Assembly: GCF_023806465.1 (NCBI RefSeq)
Contig: NZ_JAMSLS010000001.1
Span: forward strand, 558,001 to 622,000
Length of the DNA stretch: 64,000 bases
DNA from: Thermomicrobium sp. CFH 73360
GTDB lineage: Bacteria; Chloroflexota; Chloroflexia; Thermomicrobiales; Thermomicrobiaceae
Reading direction: 5' to 3'
Below the pieces are notes generated by a model. That model made no database searches. It saw only the letters and a program-made list of their open reading frames with translations, and had not been told where the DNA came from. Numbering within the stretch: the first letter of the stretch is position 1; the number at the start of each line of letters is the position of its first letter. This document shows, in pieces, positions 28,870 to 36,312 of this stretch. The position numbers were made by a program, and so were the translations under genes.

Positions 28870-29895
28870 ATGGCACTCCGTTGGCGCACGAGCCCGACAA
28901 CTCCTACCCCGCTCGGAGCAATCATCTCGTACCTCATTTTGGGCTTCTGGACGTTCGTCGTCCTCTTCCCGCTGTACTGGCTGGTGATCACCGCATTCAA
29001 ACTCCCGGTGCACGTGAACGAAGGGCCGACCTACATCCCATTTGCGGACTTTCAGCCATCTCTCCACGCCTGGCGATACATCCTCGTCGACCTTGGGAAT
29101 GACACGTTGCGTCCTTATCTCAACACAGTCGTCGTCGGTGTTACGAGCTCCATCCTCACGCTCATGTTCGGGGCAGCAGCGACGTACGGGCTGAGTCGAT
29201 TCACCTACCGTGTCCGACTGGCGACTGCGCTTCTCTTTCTTGGCTTTGCTGTCCTTGCTGCTGTCGGCATCCAGCTGGGCTTGCCGTGGCAGCTCGCCGT
29301 AGCCGGTGGACTCGGAGCCTTCGCGCTCGCGCGAGCGGGAGCACTTCGCCGTGTTGGCGGTCCACGACTTGGTAACGCCGACATCGCCTTTTGGATGATC
29401 TCCCAACGCATGCTGCCACCGGTCGCGATCGTCATTCCGATCTATATCCTCTTCCAACGTCTTGGGATGCTCGACACCCGACCTGCCTTGGTCGTCGCGT
29501 ATGTCGCAGCCAACCTGCCGATCGCGGTGTGGCTTCTGCGTGACTACTTTCGGACAATCCCGCTCGAACTCGAGGAAAGCGCTGCTATCGATGGGGCGAA
29601 CCGTTACCAGATCCTCTGGCGTATCGTCCTGCCGCTTTCGCTGCCGGGGCTGGTCGCCACCTTCTTGTTCATCTTCGTTCTAGCCTGGAATGAATACCTC
29701 CTAGCGCTCTTCCTCAGCAGCGCGAAGGCGCAGACAATGCCTCTCCTTGTCGCAGCCCAGAACGCAACCCGCGGCCCACAGTGGTGGTACATGTCCGTCC
29801 TGATCCTCCTCATGATTGGGCCGGTGATTGCACTCGCCATCGTGCTCGAGCGGTACATCGCGCGTGGGCTCTTGCTCGGCGCGGTACGTGGTTGA
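28870..29895 (+). CDS. ABC sugar transporter permease 2 (MalG type) with extra helices
   Basis: A 341-residue permease, partner of the preceding one. ATG 28870 has AGGAGGGATC just upstream. The EAA loop is LEESAAIDGANRYQILWRIV. Between YGLSRFTYRVR and DIAFWMISQRMLPP, where these proteins normally pass directly, lies an extra segment of about 50 residues (116-168) with two hydrophobic stretches. The FWMISQRMLPPVAIVIPIY version of this region is one I associate with a polyol or deoxysugar subgroup, but that is an impression. Confidence 0.92.
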   Translation: MALRWRTSPTTPTPLGAIISYLILGFWTFVVLFPLYWLVITAFKLPVHVNEGPTYIPFADFQPSLHAWRYILVDLGNDTLRPYLNTVVVGVTSSILTLMFGAAATYGLSRFTYRVRLATALLFLGFAVLAAVGIQLGLPWQLAVAGGLGAFALARAGALRRVGGPRLGNADIAFWMISQRMLPPVAIVIPIYILFQRLGMLDTRPALVVAYVAANLPIAVWLLRDYFRTIPLELEESAAIDGANRYQILWRIVLPLSLPGLVATFLFIFVLAWNEYLLALFLSSAKAQTMPLLVAAQNATRGPQWWYMSVLILLMIGPVIALAIVLERYIARGLLLGAVRG

Positions 29896-29912
29896 GAGAG
29901 GAGTCACGGCCA

Positions 29913-30665
29913 ATGCAACTCCGTGACCGTATCGCCGTTGTCACCGGCGCCGGATCAGGGATTGGCCGGGCAATCTCCCATCGCTTTGCAGAAGCGGGCG
30001 CAACCGTCATCGCCGCTGACCTGGATCCTCAGGCCGCCGAGGCAACTGCCCTCCTCGCACCGGATCGCATCCTCCCCTACCAGGTGGACGTCCGCGCTGA
30101 GACAAGCGTCCGTGCCCTCATGGACAGTGTCCTCGCCCGCTTCGGCCGCATCGACATCTTGGTCAATAACGCCGGCATCGGCACGACCAAGGACATCGTC
30201 GAGACCGAGCTGGAGGAATGGGAGCAAGTCTTCGCGGTCAACGTGCGCGGGGTTTTCCTCTGCTGCAAGTATGCACTGCCCAGTATGCTCGCTCGTCGCT
30301 CTGGCGTCATCATCAACATCGGCTCAGTAGCTGGCCTCATCGGTATCCCGAAGCGTGCTGCCTACTGTGCGAGCAAGGGCGCGGTCGTCACACTCACCAA
30401 GCAGATCGCCATCGCCTACGTGAAAGATGGCATCCGTTGCAACTGCATCTGTCCCGGTACAGTTGACACCCCGTGGGTCGAGCGCCTCGTGGCTCGCGAG
30501 CCGGATCCTCTGGCTGCCCGACGCGCGCTGGAAGCCCGGCAACCCATGGGAAGGCTGGTTCGACCGGAAGAGGTCGCTGCCGCTGCGCTCTACCTCGCCT
30601 CCGACGAGGCAGCAGCCGTCACCGGCAGCATCCTGGTCGTCGACGGCGGCTGGCTGGCGCAGTAA
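29913..30665 (+). CDS. short-chain dehydrogenase/reductase, probable sugar or sugar-acid dehydrogenase
   Basis: A 250-residue classical SDR with NAD(P)-binding TGAGSGIG (residues 11-18), NNAG (85-88) and the catalytic Ser138, Tyr151 and Lys155 (YCASK). Asp at the end of the second strand (VIAADLD) suggests NAD rather than NADP. ATG 29913 is chosen because homologous sequence starts there. In oxidative L-fucose pathways an SDR either oxidises the sugar or oxidises 2-keto-3-deoxy-L-fuconate. Since an aldo-keto reductase gene is also present for the first step, the second role is more likely here (inference). Confidence 0.9.
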   Translation: MQLRDRIAVVTGAGSGIGRAISHRFAEAGATVIAADLDPQAAEATALLAPDRILPYQVDVRAETSVRALMDSVLARFGRIDILVNNAGIGTTKDIVETELEEWEQVFAVNVRGVFLCCKYALPSMLARRSGVIINIGSVAGLIGIPKRAAYCASKGAVVTLTKQIAIAYVKDGIRCNCICPGTVDTPWVERLVAREPDPLAARRALEARQPMGRLVRPEEVAAAALYLASDEAAAVTGSILVVDGGWLAQ

Positions 30666-30683
30666 GTAAAGGAGTCATGCGCC

Positions 30684-31061
30684 ATGAAGTGCTACGGCCT
30701 CACACTCTGTCTCCGCGACGACCCAGACGCGATCGCCGCCTACATTCAGTATCACCAGGCAGTCTGGCCGCAGGTCTGCGCTCGCATCCGGGAGGTGGGA
30801 ATCCATACCATGCGCATCTTTCTCCGCGGCCGACGTCTCTTCATGTATATCGAGACAGACGATACCTTCGACTTGGCACGCGATTTCCCTCGTGTCAACG
30901 AGGATCCTGTCTCTGCTGAATGGAACCGCTTGATGGCAACACTCCAGGAACGGGCCCCGGAAGCGAACCCGGATGAATGGTGGGCACCAATGGCGCTGGT
31001 GTTCGACCTCGACTGGCCACAGCATCGCTCCGGCCCGGCTACAGGGCAGGAGGTCTCCTGA
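30684..31061 (+). CDS. RhaM/FucU-type deoxysugar mutarotase
   Basis: A 125-residue protein of the L-rhamnose mutarotase family (DUF718), which interconverts the anomers of L-rhamnose or L-fucose. The conserved pattern YIQYHQAVWPQVCARIREVG contains the histidine expected in the active site, and HTMRIFLRGRRLFMYIETDD and NPDEWWAPM are typical of the family. ATG 30684 is 18 bases after the SDR stop. Its stop overlaps the next start (TGATG). The specificity for rhamnose or fucose cannot be read from sequence. Confidence 0.88.
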   Translation: MKCYGLTLCLRDDPDAIAAYIQYHQAVWPQVCARIREVGIHTMRIFLRGRRLFMYIETDDTFDLARDFPRVNEDPVSAEWNRLMATLQERAPEANPDEWWAPMALVFDLDWPQHRSGPATGQEVS

Positions 31062-32044
31062 TGAGTACAGCACTACCCCGCCGTATCCTCGGACGCACCG
31101 GGCTCGAGGTGAGCATCGTCTGTGCCGGATGTGCACCACTGGGCAATATGCCGGAGACCTTCGGCTACTCCGTCCCCGAAAAGCAGGCACTGGCCACCCT
31201 GCGTGCGATCTTCCACAGCCCGATTACCTTTCTGGACACCGCTGCAGCGTATGGTGACGGGGAGAGCGAGCGCCGGATCGGCCTTGTCCTCCGCGAGCTC
31301 GGTGGACTTCCACCTGGCTACGTCCTCGCCACCAAGGCCGACCGGGATCTTGCGACGGGCCGTTTTGACGCGTGGCAAGTCCGCCGCTCAGTCGAGCGCA
31401 GTCTGAAGCTGCTCGGCCTTCAAAAGCTGCAGCTCGTCTACTTTCACGATCCAGAACACGCTGGTCTCAGCGTCTCAGACGCGTTGGCACCAGAGGGGCC
31501 AGTTCGGATGCTGCTCGCTTTGCGCGATGCCGGCCTCATCGAGCACATTGGCGTTGCTGCCGGGCCGATCGATATGCTCCTGGCCTATATCGAGACCGGC
31601 CTCTTTGAGGTGGTGATTACCCACAATCGATATACCTTATTGAACCGTACCGCAGAACCGCTGATCCAGCGAGCAAACGAGCTCGGCGTGGCAGTGGTGA
31701 ATGCAGCCCCCTACGGAAGCGGTCTCCTAGCCAAAGGACCGTCCGCCTATCCACGCTACGCCTATCGACAGGCGCATCCAGAGGAACTCGAGCGTGCACG
31801 ACAATTGGAAGAGATCTGCACACGTCACGGCGTGCCGCTCGCTGCCGTAGCCCTGCAGTTCTCCTTGCGCGACCCGCGGATCGCCGCCACTATCGTCGGC
31901 ATGAGCCGGCCAGAGCGGGTCGAAGACACGCTGCGACTCGCGACTTGGCCCATCCCGGACATCGTCTGGGAAGAACTCGCGGCCGTCCCGCTACTTCCCT
32001 ACGATCCCCAGACTGGACAGCTGGTCAGCACAACCGGAAAGTGA
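31061..32044 (+). CDS. aldo/keto reductase, probable L-fucose (D-threo-aldose) 1-dehydrogenase
   Basis: A 327-residue aldo-keto reductase. The catalytic tetrad is visible: Asp59 (LDTAAAYGDGESE), Tyr64, Lys92 (ATKAD) and His129 (VYFHDPE). The region RRILGRTGLEVSIVCAGCAP is the usual first strand. Aldose 1-dehydrogenases of this group oxidise L-fucose to its lactone with NAD or NADP. The ATG at 31061 overlaps the mutarotase stop (TGATG), so the two are translationally coupled; a longer open frame upstream is inside the mutarotase gene. Confidence 0.9.
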   Translation: MSTALPRRILGRTGLEVSIVCAGCAPLGNMPETFGYSVPEKQALATLRAIFHSPITFLDTAAAYGDGESERRIGLVLRELGGLPPGYVLATKADRDLATGRFDAWQVRRSVERSLKLLGLQKLQLVYFHDPEHAGLSVSDALAPEGPVRMLLALRDAGLIEHIGVAAGPIDMLLAYIETGLFEVVITHNRYTLLNRTAEPLIQRANELGVAVVNAAPYGSGLLAKGPSAYPRYAYRQAHPEELERARQLEEICTRHGVPLAAVALQFSLRDPRIAATIVGMSRPERVEDTLRLATWPIPDIVWEELAAVPLLPYDPQTGQLVSTTGK

Positions 32045-32054
32045 GGCGGGCAAA

Positions 32055-32915
32055 ATGCCGATTGGTACAACTCCAGTTATCGATACGCACATTCACTTCT
32101 GGGACATCGAACGATCTGACCTCTACTGGATGACCCCCGAACTTGAAGAACAACTCCGTCCACTCCGGCGAAGTTTTGGCCCCGAAGACCTCGATCCCCA
32201 ACGCCAAGCAGCTGGTGTTGACCAGATCATCATCGTTCAGGCTGCACGTTCGGCGTGGGATCACGCGTGGTGGTTCTCACTTGCAGAGCGGCATCCCTGG
32301 ATTGTCGCCGTTGTCGGTTGGGTTGACCTGGAAGCGCCCGATGTCGGTGAGCAGCTCAACCGCTATCAGCAGCATCCGTCCTTCCGCGGCGTCCGAGCAA
32401 CCGCCGAGAACGTGCCTGATCCTGACTGGCTCGCCTCATCTTCTGTCCAGCGCGGCATCGCTGCTGTCGCCGAGCGGGGTTTGACACTCGATCTCCTGGT
32501 TCGCGTCCAGCACCTGCCACATGTCCCACGCCTCGCCGAGCGCTTTCCGACCCTGACCGTGGTCGTCGATCACCTCGCCAAGCCACCGATCGCGAGTGGT
32601 GACCTTGCGCAGTGGCGTGAGCAGATAGCCGCCCTGACCCCGTATCCGAACGTGTGGTGCAAGCTCTCTGGGCTTCTCACGGAGGCCGGACCCAACCCAA
32701 CGGCCGAGGCAATCCGACCGGTCGTCGAGTTCGCGCTCGAGTATTTCGGCCCCCGCCGACTTCTCTGGGGCAGCGACTGGCCGGTCGCAACATTAGCCGC
32801 CGACTATTTGACAACCTTCCGTACCTACCAGATACTCACGGCCGCACTGAGCGAGGCGGAACGGGCAGCAGTCTTTGGCGGGAACGCCCGGCGAGTTTAC
32901 CGCCTCGCGGACTAA
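32055..32915 (+). CDS. amidohydrolase-family sugar lactonase, probable L-fuconolactone hydrolase
   Basis: A 286-residue TIM-barrel metal hydrolase of the group with HxH at the start (IDTHIHFWD, His12 and His14), VVVDHLAKPP in the middle, and LWGSDWPV with the terminal aspartate. This group (COG3618) includes L-fuconolactone and L-rhamnono-lactone hydrolases. It follows the aldo/keto reductase by ten bases and is the last gene of the operon. The next pathway step, a dehydratase, is not in the window. Confidence 0.9.
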   Translation: MPIGTTPVIDTHIHFWDIERSDLYWMTPELEEQLRPLRRSFGPEDLDPQRQAAGVDQIIIVQAARSAWDHAWWFSLAERHPWIVAVVGWVDLEAPDVGEQLNRYQQHPSFRGVRATAENVPDPDWLASSSVQRGIAAVAERGLTLDLLVRVQHLPHVPRLAERFPTLTVVVDHLAKPPIASGDLAQWREQIAALTPYPNVWCKLSGLLTEAGPNPTAEAIRPVVEFALEYFGPRRLLWGSDWPVATLAADYLTTFRTYQILTAALSEAERAAVFGGNARRVYRLAD

Positions 32916-33417
32916 AGCATCAGGACAGAAGCTCACAGCACGGGCCGACGGAGGATGATCGAAGAGCCGTGGATCGGATCCCGCAGCAACATCGCGCGGC
33001 TGCACCAGAGTGAGGACAGCAAGAACATCGTCAGTCTCGGGCAGGAGCCTACCGGCGACCGCAACGACTCGGACCAGCTGCCAGATGCGATCGCTTCTGC
33101 TCTCGCTTGACTCCCCGTGCAACGGAACGGTTCACCAGGATGCCGGTCGACCAAGGAACCCACTCGCGTCGTGCAGTCGCTCTCTCAGGGGGCTAAGCAC
33201 CAACCGCGTGCAGTCCCTGGTGCGTACGACGCATCGCCTCGAGACGACCGAACTCTTTAGACAGCCCAGGGTCACTGTGCCCGCAGACGCGTCCCAAAAG
33301 GCTCACGCATTTCTGGACCAGACAAAATCGACCCTCGGTCCTCTCGCCCCTTGCGGAGAACGCTATTCTGTCGCATGCTAGAAGCGTCGCGACCGGAATC
33401 ACGGGGAGGGAGCACCG
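32916..33417. other. 502-base region without a supported gene
   Basis: Nothing gene-like is seen. The bases directly before the next gene carry GGGGAGGGAGC, its ribosome binding site (33403-33413). No clear rho-independent terminator follows the sugar operon. Confidence 0.5.
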
Positions 33418-33810
33418 ATGCAGTTCGACGAGTTTATCGGCAAAGTGCAACATCGAGCACGCCTGGCCTCCCGGGGTGAAGCCGAACGGGTGACACGCGC
33501 GGTCCTCGAGACCCTGGCCGAACGACTTGCTGGCGGTGAAGCCAAGGACCTGGCAGCCCAACTCCCGATGATCGTCAAGGACTACATCCTCGAATACCCG
33601 CATGCTGGCGAGGGCCGGCACATGTCGTTGAAGGAGTTCTATGAGCGCGTCGCCGAGCGCTTGCACGCGCCGATGCCAGAAGCCGCCTTCTGGGCCCGCG
33701 CCGTCATGAGCGTGGTCCAGGAAGCGGTGAGCACTGGCGAAATGGACGACGTCAAACATCAACTCGGCCCCGAGTACGCACCACTGTTCGAATGGGAAGG
33801 GCCGCGCTGA
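33418..33810 (+). CDS. DUF2267-family protein
   Basis: A 130-residue soluble, mostly helical protein of the DUF2267 family. It begins MQFDEFIGKVQHRARLASRG and continues VTRAVLETLAERLAGGEAKD and LPMIVKDYILEYPHAGEGRH, a pattern repeated in the family, then a second half with EFYERVAERL. The function is unknown; such genes often sit near stress or membrane-related genes. ATG 33418 follows GGGGAGGGAGC. It appears to be a single-gene unit. Confidence 0.85.
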   Translation: MQFDEFIGKVQHRARLASRGEAERVTRAVLETLAERLAGGEAKDLAAQLPMIVKDYILEYPHAGEGRHMSLKEFYERVAERLHAPMPEAAFWARAVMSVVQEAVSTGEMDDVKHQLGPEYAPLFEWEGPR

Positions 33811-34018
33811 GGTCACTCATCGTTGGATGAACAGTCGGCTCTCGCTGCAAGGAGGGGTGGAGTCTCTGAGGCCTGGCGTGGGTGGTTTTCTGCTCCTGAG
33901 CTTCCACGAAGGGGGTCCATAATCTCCTGCCACCTCACCCGACGCCTGCCAAGACCACTCCAGCCTGGCACGTCTCGCAAGACGTGGCGTAGGACGAGAC
34001 AACTGTGCGCTGGCGCGC

Positions 34019-34024
34019 TACAAT
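34019..34024 (+). promoter_or_regulatory. -10 box (TACAAT) before the 56-residue gene
   Basis: TACAAT with GAGACA 17 bases upstream (33996-34001) forms a plausible vegetative promoter. The predicted start near 34031 is about 24 bases before ATG 34055. Confidence 0.5.
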
Positions 34025-34054
34025 CCGGCGCGGAAGAAATGGAAGGGGCTGGAT

Positions 34055-34225
34055 ATGGGCTTCATCGGGATGCAGCCGGAGCCATTGACGCCGCGTGGAC
34101 GCGCGATCGTGCTCACTGCGGTGGTCCTTGCGCTGCTCTTCGTCGTGGTGTGGGGTGCAGGAATCGCCCTCATGCTTCACAACCCCGGCCAAGGCTCTAT
34201 CTGTCTGAGTGGTCGCTGTTGGTAG
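34055..34225 (+). CDS. 56-residue membrane protein, function unknown
   Basis: A short gene. The product begins MGFIGMQPEPLTPRGR, has one membrane helix (AIVLTAVVLALLFVVVWGAG) and ends in ICLSGRCW with two cysteines. AAGGGG lies six to seven bases before ATG 34055, and a promoter-like TACAAT precedes it, so expression is likely. No family is recognised. It converges with the GNAT gene, ending six bases from that stop. Confidence 0.6.
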   Translation: MGFIGMQPEPLTPRGRAIVLTAVVLALLFVVVWGAGIALMLHNPGQGSICLSGRCW

Positions 34226-34231
34226 GCGCAA

Positions 34232-34735
34232 TTACTGCCAGGAGGAGCGCTCGCCACGGCGCTTCTGCATAAGGACGCCGTGGCGATTTCGCCCGTAGTA
34301 GTGACGTACCTCGGCGACCGGCACGTATCCGAAGCGGCGATAGAGCGCCTGGGCTGGTGTGTTCTTGTCTTCCACCATCAGGGTGTAGAGCTCCGCATCG
34401 CACTCACGCTCGAGCGCAGCGAGCAGAACCGATCCTACACCTCGCCGCCGCCAGTCAGGCCGTACGCAGAGGTTGAGGACCCGGGCATGCTGGTTCCGCT
34501 GATCACCGACGATGCATCCGACAAGCTCATCGCCCACGCGTGCCACCAACACGTGCACACCTGGCCAGAGCCAGAGCGCAAGCAACGCGAAGAGACTGTA
34601 GGCTTGACGCGCCTCAAAGCATGTGCGCTGGAGACGTGCCAACGGCCAGAGGTCACGCAATGTCGCCGGCTGTATCCAGAGTTCGCGGCCGCCAATGCGT
34701 TCGATCGTCACTAAGCGGACCGTATGCCCGGCCAC
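34232..34735 (-). CDS. GNAT acetyltransferase (RimI-like)
   Basis: A 167-residue single-domain N-acetyltransferase. The acetyl-CoA binding motif is RPDWRRRGVGSVLLAALE, followed by LMVEDKNTPAQALYRRFGYV, a pattern shared with RimI-type protein N-terminal acetylases. The start chosen is GTG 34735, since GGAGGGAGG lies just upstream; the open frame goes 23 codons further but without support. It lies downstream of the broken HD-GYP gene on the same strand. The substrate is unknown. Confidence 0.85.
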   Translation of the reverse strand: MAGHTVRLVTIERIGGRELWIQPATLRDLWPLARLQRTCFEARQAYSLFALLALWLWPGVHVLVARVGDELVGCIVGDQRNQHARVLNLCVRPDWRRRGVGSVLLAALERECDAELYTLMVEDKNTPAQALYRRFGYVPVAEVRHYYGRNRHGVLMQKRRGERSSWQ

Positions 34736-34781
34736 CGTTCCTCCCTCCGCAGGGCATGATGATACCCTGACGGCAAGATAC

Positions 34782-36292
34782 TCACGCACCGGACCGCGCT
34801 TCACTCGGCGTCTGGTTCACCAACGACTCGACGTCGGCCAGCCGTTCTGTCAAGAGTGCTGACCCATGACGCTCTACGAGGCGTTCAAGCGCGGCAACAC
34901 AGGCGGCGTCGCGACATGTTCCTGCTTCATCCCGGAGTGCTGCCAGAGCCTCAGGAACGGACAGCGCGGGACGGTATGGGCAAGCTGACGTCAGCGCAGC
35001 GAAAATATGCGCCCCAGCCAAAAGACGGGCACCGAGCGGCATACCGTCACACCGTAGCCCATCGGGGTCGAGCCGTTCGTGGTGCCACCGGATTGCTGGC
35101 AGCATCGGCGCAAAGGAACGGACCTGCCGCGCGATCTCCCAACTCTGGATTGGGTGGTCCTGGACTAGCGCGAATTCGTCCGGCGTCAGCGGTCCGGGCT
35201 TCTGCAGAACTCTGGGGGAATTCCATTTTCCCCAGGTCGTGGAGAATTGCAGCCTGATAGAGGATCCGCTCACGCTCCGGAGGAAGTCCAAGTTCGCGGG
35301 CAATCAGCGCTGCCAGACGCGCAACACGCACACTATGCCCTTTCGTGTAGACATCCTTCGCTTCTCCTACCGCCGCCAGTGCCGCGATGACCTCCGTGTA
35401 CCCACGTTCCAAATGCTCGAGTGCGTCGCGCAGGAGCAGCCCCTCTACGACCCCACGCCACGTGCCGTGCAAGGCATACTCCCGCACTAAACTAATCAAG
35501 GCCACCGCATACGCGAGTAGCAAAAGCACGTGATATTCCCACCAACTCACATGCCAGACTGGCGCGAGCAGCAACGACACCTGCGCTTGCAGGAGGAAGA
35601 CACCCGCAACTAGCAGACCACGGACGAGCGGGCTCGACCAGCGCCGTTCGACACGCCAGTAATGAACCGCAGTGATGAGCAGCAAGGCAATACTCGCCAC
35701 TCCAAAACTGACGGTAGTCCATCCTGTGCTCAGCGCTCTCACTGCCTGCCCCACCGCCTGAAGGAGTGGCGCCCTCTCCAGCGGACCCATTACGCGGAGT
35801 GTGACCAGATCCATAACAGCGACAAAACCGGTGAGAAGGAGCAGGAGACTCGTTACCAGCAGGATGCGGCCGCGCAGGCGAAGGAGTGTCCGATGAATCG
35901 CGACACGCTCCTCCAGCGTGCTCGCAGCCAAGAACCACGCACCCGCGAACAGCCCTATCCTTGCGGTAGCACCTACCCAACCGTTGGGATCTGGAGCAAT
36001 GATGCCTGGCGTCGCAAGTCCGTGCACAAAGAAGAGTCCTGACAGCGTAAGGAATGCGAGGGCGAGCGCGAGCACTCGAAGATCAGCGATGTGGGCAGCG
36101 CCAATCAGAACAAGTACAGCGAGCAAACAGGAAAGCGCCGCGAGCGTGGAGACTATTTAGGAAATGCGCCTTTGGAACGACCACCGGCTCATCGGGCAGC
36201 ACACCGGAGAGCAGCACAGCCAAAACGGCAAGCGGCAGCAGCGATCCGACAGTCCACCCTCTGCTCGAAACGCCTTCGCTTCGCCTGGCCAC
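34782..36292 (-). pseudogene. HD-GYP phosphodiesterase-like gene broken by two frameshifts
   Basis: The gene reads in three frames. It starts at GTG 36292 (AGGAG seven bases upstream) with a basic N-terminus and first helix (LLPLAVLAVLLSGVLPDEPV). Near 36156-36158 one base too many shifts the frame; after it come about seven more membrane helices and the first half of an HD domain (KGHSVRVARLAALIARELGL, then HDLGKMEFP). At a run of five G (35214-35218) a second extra base shifts the frame again, and the rest of the HD-GYP domain follows (RVLQKPGPLTPDEFALVQDH). Removing one base at each site restores one continuous protein. The GYP part is degenerate. It lies 20 bases after a GGDEF gene. Confidence 0.8.
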
Positions 36293-36312
36293 GCGCCGGC
36301 TCCTGGTCGCGT

